Source: an uncultured Oscillibacter sp. (lineage in GTDB: Bacteria > Bacillota > Clostridia > Oscillospirales > Oscillospiraceae). From it: a DNA stretch of 8,586 bases. The stretch covers positions 1-8,586 of the forward strand of contig CAJUQM010000072.1 of assembly GCA_910588005.1 (NCBI GenBank), written 5' to 3'. Position 1 is the first letter of the stretch. Every line of letters starts with the position of its first letter. Positions 1 to 5,104 of this stretch are shown here, in pieces. Both the position numbers and the translations under genes were made by a program. A model generated the notes under the pieces. It had not been told where the DNA came from. It did not search any database and worked only from the letters and a program-made list of their open reading frames with translations.

Positions 1-303
1 CATGTCCAGCTCCACCGCCAGCTTGAAGAGCAGACGGCAGATGCGGTTCTCCGTATCCTGCACAGTGCCGCGCAGAACGGAGGCCAGCGCGGGCGGCAGG
101 TAGGCGGTGGCATCCTGACCGGAGACGTACCCGGCGTAGAACAGCGCGGCCTTCTCCAGGTACTCACTGCGGCTTTTGCACCCAGCAGTCTCCGCCGCTC
201 TGTCCATCACCTCCAGCGTGGAGGGGTACAGCCAGACAGGGATGCGCGTCTTGATTTCAGCGGGGCCGCCCGGCTCTACTGAAACTACCTGTTTTCTTCT
301 CAT
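1..303 (-). CDS. Ribbon-helix-helix-like relaxosome/accessory protein, partial at left edge
   Basis: The first 101 codons of a gene running off the left end are present. It starts with ATG at 303-301, and GGAGG (313-317 on the complement) sits 9 nt upstream. The N-terminus is MRRKQVV, then a basic strand-like segment (EIKTRIPVWLYP), a helix (TLEVMDRAAETAG) and a second helix beginning KSRSEYLEKAALFYAGYVSG. This strand-helix-helix order is that of ribbon-helix-helix DNA-binding proteins. The following part (DATAYLPPALASVLRGTV, then RICRLLFKLAVELDM) matches, from memory, a family common in clostridial ICEs beside the relaxase gene. The likely role is binding the adjacent oriT-like region as a MobC/TraJ-type relaxosome accessory protein, possibly also autoregulating. 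The fold is supported by the sequence; the relaxosome role is inferred from position. Confidence 0.8.
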   Translation of the reverse strand, partial: MRRKQVVSVEPGGPAEIKTRIPVWLYPSTLEVMDRAAETAGCKSRSEYLEKAALFYAGYVSGQDATAYLPPALASVLRGTVQDTENRICRLLFKLAVELDM

Positions 304-326
304 TATCGAATTCCTCCATTTTCCGC

Positions 327-378
327 AAAAACCACCCGGCACAGCCACCTTGGGAAAGGCTGAAACCAGGTGGTTTTT
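327..378. repeat. 10-bp inverted repeat with T tracts, terminator-like on both strands
   Basis: AAAAACCACC (327-336) and GGTGGTTTTT (369-378) are perfect inverted copies. Inside is a second stem, CAGCC (342-346) with GGCTG (358-362). Either strand therefore reads a stem ending in five T residues, which would suit a bidirectional intrinsic terminator, although the outer spacer of 32 nt is long. On the minus strand it lies 10 nt before the ribosome binding site of the ribbon-helix-helix gene. It could insulate that gene from upstream transcription, act as an attenuator, or be part of oriT. Confidence 0.45.
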
Positions 379-506
379 CCTCTGTTATTTTCGTTTTCGA
401 CCACCTGCCACAGCCAACAGGGGGCCAAACCGACCACCTCGTCCCCGTTCCCGACCCGCGTTGCGGGGCGGGGTGAACGGCAGGTGGGCGCGTAAGCGAC
501 CACCTG
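331..506 (+). repeat. Family of short ACCACCTG/CGACCACCT direct repeats
   Basis: CGACCACCT occurs at 398-406, 431-439 and 497-505, spaced 33 and 66 bp. A longer imperfect copy pairs 331-347 with 400-416 (15 of 17 identical, core ACCACC, then CACAGCCA). Inverted copies lie in CCAGGTGG (366-373) and CAGGTGG (481-487). The repeats are plausible binding sites for the ribbon-helix-helix protein encoded next door; that role is inference. Confidence 0.5.
445..480. repeat. Nested inverted repeat in oriT-like region
   Basis: CCGTTC (445-450) pairs with GAACGG (475-480), and within it CCCGC (455-459) pairs with GCGGG (463-467) around a GTT loop. It abuts the inverted repeat at 480-507, so the two stem-loops share position 480. 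No T tract follows on either strand, so a terminator is unlikely. Confidence 0.4.
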
Positions 507-518
507 CGTTTATCCTGC
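480..518 (+). other. Putative oriT core: inverted repeat plus IncP/MOBP-like nick site
   Basis: A perfect 8-bp inverted repeat (GCAGGTGG 480-487, CCACCTGC 500-507) encloses a further CGC/GCG stem (489-491, 496-498) capped by GTAA. Ten nt after the right arm lies TATCCTG|C (511-518). IncP plasmids and Ti T-DNA borders share the nick consensus YATCCTG|Y, with an inverted repeat a short distance 5' of the nick, so the predicted nick is between 517 and 518 on the plus strand. The match and geometry are seen directly; function as oriT is inferred. Confidence 0.5.
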
Positions 519-730
519 ACCTTTTTCGACCCCCCGGTTCACCTGCGCATTTCCGGGATGCCGGTTTGCCCTCCTCCGCCACACGGTCGCACAGAGCGGC
601 GTGTTAGTTAGGAGGGGCAGGGATGCCGCCCTGCCGGACCGGACGGCACACAGAGGCCTTGATGTGGCGCACAGCGGGAGAACAAGAGCGAGGGGTGCTC
701 CGCATCAGGGGCGGCCCATGAGGTACTTCG

Positions 731-1462
731 TTACACCGTCAGCTGCATCCCGCCCTGAGCAGGTTCCTGCTTCTGACACAGCTCCAGCCACAGCGGATTG
801 TACTCCACCGACGTCTGGCCGCGGTCAGCGTCGAGGGTGAGACGCGCGGCCACCGCGGGGCAGCGGGAGAAGACGGCAGACAGCGCCCGGGTCATATCCG
901 GATCACCGCTCACCAAAAGTTTCCTGTATCCGCCATCCGGATTGATCTTCATATCTGTGGTGAGCGAGAGCAGAGCGTCTGTCACGGGGAGTTGCTGGTC
1001 GTGAGCGTACTGCTGCGCAGATTGCAGAGCAATATCAGGATCGAGGTCGCCGAAGTGCAGCGTGTGGAACTCACGCGGGACGCCGTCCTCTATTACAGTG
1101 CAGACGGCCAGCGGACTGGACTCCTCCACGCTCTTCGGCTGGTGGAAGCACATGAGCGACCCGGCATCCGCCATCTTAGAGACGTCCTGGGACGTGCTGC
1201 CATTCTCCAGATACACAGCCGCCGCCACCATCTCATCGGGCAACGCCGCCGAACCATAGCTGATGATTTCATAAGCGCTCTGGAGCGTCCGCTCACTGAA
1301 ATTCCGCGCGATAAATTGCAGGCTGGTAAGAAGCGCGTGGGCGTTAAAGCACTCGCCCTCCAGACCCAGCTCCTGTCCGAACTTAAACAGGGCGGCGGTG
1401 ATCTCCGGATCGGGCCGCGGTATCGTTGCGTTGATCTGCCGCTCAAAATCTTCTTTCGTCAT
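731..1462 (-). CDS. Unrecognised ICE accessory protein (243 aa)
   Basis: The ORF starts with ATG at 1462-1460, has GGAGG (1470-1474 on the complement) 7 nt upstream, and ends with TAA. The protein is soluble-looking and mildly acidic, with no signal peptide or membrane segment. The first 100 residues look helical. From about residue 118 there are strand-like stretches (PLAVCTVIEDG, EFHTLHFGDL), and near the C-terminus the pattern RCPAVAA (200-206) then VEYNPLW (219-225). A similar order (RRPEVAA then TEYHPEY) occurs in the 5081-4230 gene product, so the two may share a C-terminal module; this is a by-eye alignment only. It is the last gene before the oriT-like region and is preceded by a strong leader hairpin. 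I do not recognise a named family, and the function is unknown. Confidence 0.8.
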   Translation of the reverse strand: MTKEDFERQINATIPRPDPEITAALFKFGQELGLEGECFNAHALLTSLQFIARNFSERTLQSAYEIISYGSAALPDEMVAAAVYLENGSTSQDVSKMADAGSLMCFHQPKSVEESSPLAVCTVIEDGVPREFHTLHFGDLDPDIALQSAQQYAHDQQLPVTDALLSLTTDMKINPDGGYRKLLVSGDPDMTRALSAVFSRCPAVAARLTLDADRGQTSVEYNPLWLELCQKQEPAQGGMQLTV

Positions 1463-1484
1463 TGCGTATCCTCCGTTTTATTTG

Positions 1485-1515
1485 GGAGGGGCGCTCCTGC
1501 TAGGAGCGCCCCTCT
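1485..1515. promoter_or_regulatory. 13-bp perfect hairpin in the leader of the 1462-731 gene
   Basis: Arms 1486-1498 and 1502-1514 are perfectly complementary (core GGGGCGCTCCT / AGGAGCGCCCC) around a 3-nt loop GCT, and a G-T pair can extend the stem. On the minus strand it lies between the end of the preceding reading frame (1540) and the ribosome binding site at 1474-1470. It is followed by an A-rich stretch (AAATAAAA), not T, so it is not a standard intrinsic terminator in that direction, and no T tract follows on the plus strand. An attenuator, an RNA-stability element or a protein site are all possible. Confidence 0.5.
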
Positions 1516-1539
1516 GCTGTTGGTGTGGTGGTTCCAGGA

Positions 1540-1674
1540 TCAGAGCGAGGGCGTTTGATCGATCCGCCCCTCACCCTGTTCGGACTGTCCGGCGGTTTGG
1601 CCCGCCGCTTCCTGGGACTGGAGCGCCGTGCGCACCTCCTCCAGCTCCGCCCGGAGATCCTCTGCCCTTAGAAA
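1540..1674 (-). pseudogene. In-frame C-terminal remnant beyond the TGA of the 2112-1675 gene
   Basis: Forty-four sense codons follow the TGA at 1677-1675 in the same frame and end at a second TGA (1542-1540). The translation begins FLRAEDLRAELEEVRTALQS, a typical charged helical tail, and ends GEGRIDQTPSL. It has no ATG and no well-placed start of its own, so it would only be made by readthrough or in an allele with a sense codon at the first stop. Confidence 0.5.
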
Positions 1675-2112
1675 TCACACAGCGGGAACGTGAGTGGACA
1701 GGAGCATATCCTCCAGCCCGCCCATCTCGGTGAGCGTTCTGGCTGTTTCCAGAAGTACATGACGATGATCCCACGTGGATTTGACCGCAGTCTGAAAGAG
1801 CATCCAGACCGTGTTCAGCTGGGCGGCGGCGTCCGGCACAGGGAGCAGGCGGTCCGGGTCAATCAGATGCGGCGTGTCCTGTTCTGTGGCAGTAAACTGG
1901 TGGGCGCTCTCCACCTCCCGGTCGATCCACATCAGAAGCGGTATGGCGTCCCTGCTCAGCTCGCTGGCCGCCACGAAGACGTCCAGCCCCGTCCGAAGCT
2001 GGAGGGCGGTGTTCAACGACTCCGCGTCGGTGTTCAGAAGAGACACCGTCTCGTGGGAGATCAGGATGCACAGGTCGAGAGGGGCGAGCGCGGTTCTGGC
2101 TGATGTTTTCAT
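1675..2112 (-). CDS. Unrecognised protein (145 aa), apparently shortened by an in-frame TGA
   Basis: The ORF starts with ATG at 2112-2110. AAGGA lies 8 nt upstream, and the stop is TGA at 1677-1675. The N-terminus is MKTSARTALAPLDLCILIS. The protein continues as an alpha/beta-looking domain (LDVFVAASELSRDAIPLLMW around residues 43-62) and ends THVPAV. No signal peptide or membrane segment is evident. The same frame stays open after the TGA for 44 sense codons, to a TGA at 1542-1540, and the extension is coding-like (LRAELEEVRTALQSQ, then a Q/E/G-rich tail). An intact gene would thus give about 190 residues. This could be a nonsense mutation, a sequence error or a genuinely shorter allele. I do not recognise the family. 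Confidence 0.65.
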   Translation of the reverse strand: MKTSARTALAPLDLCILISHETVSLLNTDAESLNTALQLRTGLDVFVAASELSRDAIPLLMWIDREVESAHQFTATEQDTPHLIDPDRLLPVPDAAAQLNTVWMLFQTAVKSTWDHRHVLLETARTLTEMGGLEDMLLSTHVPAV

Positions 2113-2239
2113 GTTCTGTTTCCTTCTTTCTGCACTTTATTTAGGGCGTGGAAACACAATGGCACATCTTCGTCGGGAAAGCTATTCAGCAAAGCCAATA
2201 AAAATAAGGAGGCTCTTTTGGGATGGAACCAACAGCGCC
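2113..2239. other. AT-richer intergenic gap
   Basis: This is a 127-nt gap between the end of the long minus-strand operon and the next gene. It is visibly richer in A and T than its surroundings, especially 2185-2220, and is the most likely place for a promoter of the 2112-1675 gene. I could not find a convincing -35/-10 pair. On the plus strand it contains AAGGAGG (2206-2212) followed 10 nt later by ATG (2223), opening only a 24-codon frame antisense to the end of the neighbouring gene. Confidence 0.3.
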
Positions 2240-2848
2240 TTACATGGTGGGCTGTGCGGGCGGCGCTATACCCTCCGCCATCCGTTGGGCACTGTAATCC
2301 ACCAGCGTCTGTCCGGTCTGCGCCTGGCAGTAGGCGTCCATCTTGCGCAGCAGAGTCGCCTTCTCAACAGCGTTGAGCCGGTACTCCACCGACTCCTCAC
2401 GCCCATCCGCCCGGTGCAGGTCGATCTCCAGCTCATCACAGACCTGCCCGGCTACCATATCATAATTGGCGTAGACATTCAGGGTATCATCGTTCTCGCC
2501 AGTGCAGACGTGCGTTCCGAACACCGCGTCCACATCGAAATTGGTTTCCATGTAGAAATCCAGTAGACCGTCTATCTCCGTGATCTCCTCCGCGAAAGAG
2601 ATATCCCGTGCGGACAGGTGGCCTGCCGAAGGCCGGGCCTTGCCGGTCAGACTGTTTTCAAGCCGGGCCTCATACTGGAAGGGTCCAAGGCCGCTTTTGC
2701 GGCAAGCGGAATAAACGGCGGAGGAAAGGTCCTTTACCGAATACGTCTTCCAGCTCCTTCCGATGTCAACAACGGAGACCTCCTGCTTGTCAAAATCCAG
2801 ATCAAACACGTTGGTGACTTTGCCGGGATTTTCCACATGAGCCGCCAT
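2240..2848 (-). CDS. 3' part of the frameshifted gene
   Basis: The open frame contains an ATG at 2848-2846 but has no Shine-Dalgarno sequence before it. The coding sense extends upstream of that ATG (RPEAEQYSLA), so independent initiation is unlikely. It holds the conserved middle and C-terminal blocks of the family: FDLDFDKQEVSVVDIG, WKTYSVKDLSSAVYSACRK, ISFAEEI, FGTHVCTGENDDTLNVYANY and LRKMDAYCQAQTGQTL. It ends APPAQPTM. Confidence 0.6.
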   Translation of the reverse strand: MAAHVENPGKVTNVFDLDFDKQEVSVVDIGRSWKTYSVKDLSSAVYSACRKSGLGPFQYEARLENSLTGKARPSAGHLSARDISFAEEITEIDGLLDFYMETNFDVDAVFGTHVCTGENDDTLNVYANYDMVAGQVCDELEIDLHRADGREESVEYRLNAVEKATLLRKMDAYCQAQTGQTLVDYSAQRMAEGIAPPAQPTM

Positions 2849-3249
2849 CGCCAGACTGTACTGTTCGGCTTCAGGCCGGGGAAGGCGTCTTGGAATACGC
2901 CGGCAGCCGGACTCTGGCCGCTGGCCAGATATTGGCGCAGGAATTGGCCGACACTCAGCAGGCCTTTTCTCCGATCCATCTGAAAAAATAGCTCCGAACT
3001 GTTTTCACGCATACGAAATACAGTATACCGCCGTGACGCCTCCCGTTCCGCTTCCCAGGCGGTGCGTTCCGCGTCAATGCGGGCTTGGATCTCCTGCCGA
3101 ACCTCATGCGGCACCAGGTCCACATACAGGCCCTCCAGCATCTCCTGCATCCGCTTTTCCACGCAGAAGCCCTGCTCTTCCAGTACAGAGGAGAGGGCGT
3201 TCATCTTGTATTCATTGAGCCGCAGCTCCAGCTGTACATCACCGCTCAT
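2734..3249 (-). CDS. 5' part of the frameshifted gene
   Basis: The frame opens at ATG 3249-3247 (MSGDVQLELRLNEYKMNALS). An in-frame ATG at 3270 exists but would add seven residues inside the upstream gene, and the ATGA junction favours 3249. The residues up to about the DAFPG segment look genuine. Those after it (KPNSTVWRWRLMWKIPAKSP and onward, rich in R, W and S) are out-of-frame translation before a chance stop. The genuine part has a strand-helix-helix start, a charged helix (EIQARIDAERTAWEAEREAS) and the block RRYTVFRMRENSSELFFQMD. Confidence 0.55.
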   Translation of the reverse strand: MSGDVQLELRLNEYKMNALSSVLEEQGFCVEKRMQEMLEGLYVDLVPHEVRQEIQARIDAERTAWEAEREASRRYTVFRMRENSSELFFQMDRRKGLLSVGQFLRQYLASGQSPAAGVFQDAFPGLKPNSTVWRWRLMWKIPAKSPTCLIWILTSRRSPLLTSEGAGRRIR

Positions 3250-3521
3250 ACGCCGTCCCCCTTTCCACACTCCGAGGAGGCAGGCGCCGGTTTGGACTCA
3301 GCCGCCTTGGGCTGACTGGGCCGGTTCGGACGCCTGGGCCGGGCGGGTGCGGACTTGGCGTCCAGATACTCCCGCAGCGGCTCAGGCACCGTCCGCTCAT
3401 AGAGCAGACGCAGCGCCTCGTCCATTTTGCTTTGTACGCTGATGTTTTCCTTCTTCAGATAGAACACCAGTGCCTCCATCTTCTCGCTGTCGAAGGACAG
3501 CGTGATTTCATTTTTCTCCAT
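3246..3521 (-). CDS. DUF6103-like small protein (91 aa)
   Basis: The start is ATG at 3521-3519, with GGAGG (3530-3534 on the complement) 8 nt upstream. A longer in-frame extension to 3704 overlaps the upstream gene, lacks a suitable binding site and reads as non-protein. The N-terminal 55 residues give a strand (EITLSFD), a helix (EKMEALVFYLKKEN) and a second helix (VQSKMDEALRLLYERTVP), a strand-helix-helix arrangement compatible with a ribbon-helix-helix fold. The remaining third is a P/A/K/R-rich disordered tail. It resembles from memory the DUF6103 family of clostridial ICEs. It lies 16 nt after the DUF3846 gene and its TGA overlaps the next ATG, so the two are translationally coupled. A DNA-binding role is possible but not shown. 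Confidence 0.8.
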   Translation of the reverse strand: MEKNEITLSFDSEKMEALVFYLKKENISVQSKMDEALRLLYERTVPEPLREYLDAKSAPARPRRPNRPSQPKAAESKPAPASSECGKGDGV

Positions 3522-3537
3522 CGGTTTCGCCTCCTCC

Positions 3538-4215
3538 TCAAAACACATGAAATGTCCACTGGGTGGATTTGCCTGGGTCGCTGCAGGACGGCGGGGGCTG
3601 CGCAAATTCTTCGGCGTAGAGAGCGGCATCCGTATCAGAGAGGGAGCAGAACTCACCGTCCGCCTCACCTGCGATGAGGAAGGTTCCGGCGATGATATCC
3701 CCACCCACCTGACGGTTAGTGGGAAAGCCCCTCAGCTTGCGCTCCCTGTTGCAGATCAGGCAGACGCCGCGGTCCAGTCCCAGCATCTCTATATACCCGC
3801 TTACCTCAGCCTGGAGAGCGTCCAATACGTTGGGGATGTCAATCATTTCCGGCATTCTGCCTGGGCGCACTCTCAATGCGCGGATGGTTTCACAGGTGGA
3901 AATGATCATCTGGCAGAGACCGCCTGCACAGCGAACGCCGCACTCATCGAGAAACCTGTCCCCGGTTCGGTTCATGATCTCCAGATCGAACTCGGAAGCA
4001 TCGACTGTTTCCAGCGTGGAGGACAGGCCGCGCCCCACATAGGCCACGCAGAGAGCGGGCCAGGTCCTGATCTCCGGATGGTTCCGGACCGCCTCCTGGC
4101 ACACATGGGTTTGCTTGACAGCCTCGGCATCCGTAACGGAACCGGAGACAAAAACGCTTGCCCAGTGAGGGCCGGTATCTCCGCCCAGAAGGATGCGGGA
4201 GAAACATATGGGCAT
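3538..4215 (-). CDS. Protein with C-terminal DUF3846-like domain (225 aa)
   Basis: The start is ATG at 4215-4213, 14 nt after the stop of the upstream gene; a GGAG lies close to the ATG and a G run lies slightly further upstream, so initiation is probably coupled. Residues about 118-205 match the DUF3846 pattern: an opening helix (IPNVLDALQAEVSGYIEML), then VCLICNRERKLRGFPTNR (151-168) and DIIAGTFLIAG (173-183), followed by FCSLSD. The first 115 residues (HWASVFVSGSVTDAEAVKQT, then WPALCVAYVGRGLSSTLETV and EFDLEIMNRTGDRFLDECGV) are cysteine-containing and belong to no family I recognise. DUF3846 proteins are common in phages, plasmids and ICEs, and their biochemical role is unknown. The last 20 residues are probably unstructured. 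Confidence 0.8.
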   Translation of the reverse strand: MPICFSRILLGGDTGPHWASVFVSGSVTDAEAVKQTHVCQEAVRNHPEIRTWPALCVAYVGRGLSSTLETVDASEFDLEIMNRTGDRFLDECGVRCAGGLCQMIISTCETIRALRVRPGRMPEMIDIPNVLDALQAEVSGYIEMLGLDRGVCLICNRERKLRGFPTNRQVGGDIIAGTFLIAGEADGEFCSLSDTDAALYAEEFAQPPPSCSDPGKSTQWTFHVF

Positions 4216-4229
4216 CTGCTCCGTACCCC

Positions 4230-5081
4230 CTATCCCATCACAGGTCCCATGGACCGCTCCGCCTCCCTAAAGGCGTCGTAGGCTTCATGGAGCCGCACCA
4301 GTTCTTCTGGAGCAACATCGTTGAGCATGAACCATGTGTGCAAAGAAGTTGGCCTTATTTCTAACACTTGTGCGTTAAGTAAAGCGGCGAAATCTCCCTG
4401 TCCAGCATCGATTAGTTTTTTCATATTTTCTGCTGGTACGGGATCACCCTTCTCTTCATGACAAAGAAACACCTTGCTGCCGCCCGACAGTAACGGAAAA
4501 ATATCCTTCAGACGAAGGGGTTTATTTTCAGGCTCAAAATTATTTGAGAGCCGCTGGCAGTATTCTGGATGGTACTCCGTCTCAATACAGCAGTCGTGCA
4601 TATCCACTGCCGCGACCTCGGGACGCCGCTTCAGCGCGGCCCTGAGCATGGAGTCAAGCCCGCTGCCCTCCCGGACGGTCAGGTCCAGATGCTCCTCCAG
4701 ATCGTCGAAATAGACGCACCAGCTTCCGCTGGTGGTGCTCTCCGTTCCCCAGCGAATGATAAAGTCCGCCGCCCGGTCCATCTGAGCGTTGACGATGTCC
4801 CGCATTCCAGGGACATAGGCGGCGAGGCGGGCGCAGTCATACTGCTCCGCGTCAACGAGCACCCCGTCATTGCTGCCCTGGCCCAGCGCCAGCAGACAGT
4901 GGATCACACCGTCCCTGTGGAACATGCAGTCCTTATTCTCCCGGATGAAGGGCTGATCTGCCAGGGGAGTGATCCTCAGCCGGCAAAAATCCTCATGGGA
5001 CAGCTCCACCACCTTTTCGATTTGGCAGTCGTCCATCTGGAAATTGACCGGCTTCTCAACAAAATTTGCTTTGAATTTCAT
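4230..5081 (-). CDS. DUF6329-like protein (283 aa), two-part
   Basis: The start is ATG at 5081-5079, with GGAGG (5091-5095 on the complement) 9 nt upstream, and the stop is TAG. The N-terminal half (about 1-175) opens MKFKANFVEKPVNFQMDDCQ and contains RDGVIHCLLALGQGSNDGVL (56-75) and RRPEVAAVDMHDCCIETEYH (152-171). From memory this resembles DUF6329 proteins of clostridial mobile elements. The C-terminal part (about 188-283) starts PLRLKDIFPLLSGGSKVFLC and ends in a helix (EELVRLHEAYDAFREAERS); it looks like a separate module. No membrane segment is present. DNA encoding residues about 175-250 is markedly lower in GC than both flanks, suggesting that the linker and second module were acquired or converted from another source. 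Function unknown. Confidence 0.8.
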   Translation of the reverse strand: MKFKANFVEKPVNFQMDDCQIEKVVELSHEDFCRLRITPLADQPFIRENKDCMFHRDGVIHCLLALGQGSNDGVLVDAEQYDCARLAAYVPGMRDIVNAQMDRAADFIIRWGTESTTSGSWCVYFDDLEEHLDLTVREGSGLDSMLRAALKRRPEVAAVDMHDCCIETEYHPEYCQRLSNNFEPENKPLRLKDIFPLLSGGSKVFLCHEEKGDPVPAENMKKLIDAGQGDFAALLNAQVLEIRPTSLHTWFMLNDVAPEELVRLHEAYDAFREAERSMGPVMG

Positions 5082-5104
5082 AGTGGTTTTCCTCCTCTCT
5101 GTGT

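Larger units (their letters stand above)
304..730. other. Gene-free region with oriT-like organisation
   Basis: This 427-nt stretch between the stop of the 1462-731 gene and the start of the ribbon-helix-helix gene has no credible coding sequence on either strand. The half nearest the ribbon-helix-helix gene (about 327-520) holds three inverted repeats (327-378, 445-480, 480-507), several ACCACC-type repeats and a TATCCTG|C motif. This is the density of secondary structure expected of an origin of transfer. The rest (about 520-730) is GC-rich and shows only a 7-bp hairpin (GGCAGGG 616-622, CCCTGCC 629-635) without a T tract. Calling the region oriT is inference from the motif, the repeats and the neighbouring gene. 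Confidence 0.55.
2240..3249 (-). pseudogene. Frameshifted ICE accessory gene (about 336 aa if intact)
   Basis: Two overlapping minus-strand frames together encode one protein. The start is ATG at 3249-3247, overlapping the stop of the upstream gene as ATGA. The first frame codes credibly through AAGVFQDAFP. The sense then passes to the other frame, which reads RPEAEQYSLAMAAHVENPGK and runs to TAA at 2242-2240. Joining them needs one extra base, and a run of four C residues (plus-strand G 2878-2881) at the junction is the obvious site: one more C restores a continuous frame. N-terminal residues 1-55 resemble the adjacent DUF6103-like protein. The middle carries RRYTVFRMREN and SWKTYSVKDLSSAVYSACRK, and the C-terminus carries LNVYANYDMVAGQVCDELEI and KMDAYCQAQTGQTLVDYSAQ. 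These are familiar from proteins of clostridial ICEs, but no function is known. A true one-base deletion, an assembly error or slippage at the run are alternatives. Confidence 0.75.

Noticed and set aside
488..500. IncQ/pIP501-type nick sequence in the minus strand of the hairpin loop
   Set aside because: Only a partial resemblance around GCGCCC; the IncP-type TATCCTGC at 511-518 is a full consensus match and correctly placed relative to the stem.
616..635. Intrinsic terminator after the 1462-731 gene
   Set aside because: The 7-bp GC stem has no T tract on either strand, and it lies nearly 100 nt beyond the stop codon.
992..1558. Plus-strand reading frames antisense to the 1462-731 gene
   Set aside because: No domain or plausible start context; the minus-strand gene has the ribosome binding site and protein-like composition.
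1600..1677. Selenocysteine readthrough at the TGA of the 2112-1675 gene
   Set aside because: No convincing SECIS-type stem-loop just after the TGA and no redox motif around it; nonsense mutation is simpler.
2223..2297. Small plus-strand gene of 24 codons behind AAGGAGG
   Set aside because: The binding site is good, but the frame is antisense to the end of a protein family with a conserved C-terminus and its translation resembles nothing; chance is likely.
2629..2641. 13-nt GC palindrome (AAGGCC-G-GGCCTT)
   Set aside because: It lies inside coding sequence of the frameshifted gene, with no other sign of an insertion or site; probably chance in GC-rich DNA.
3250..3270. Start at 3270 for the frameshifted gene
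   Set aside because: ATG at 3249 overlaps the preceding TGA as ATGA and gives the family-like N-terminus MSGDVQLEL.
3522..3704. Upstream start for the DUF6103-like gene at 3704
   Set aside because: The extension overlaps the DUF3846 gene, has no ribosome binding site and reads as low-complexity S/P/R sequence, while ATG at 3521 has GGAGG at ideal distance.
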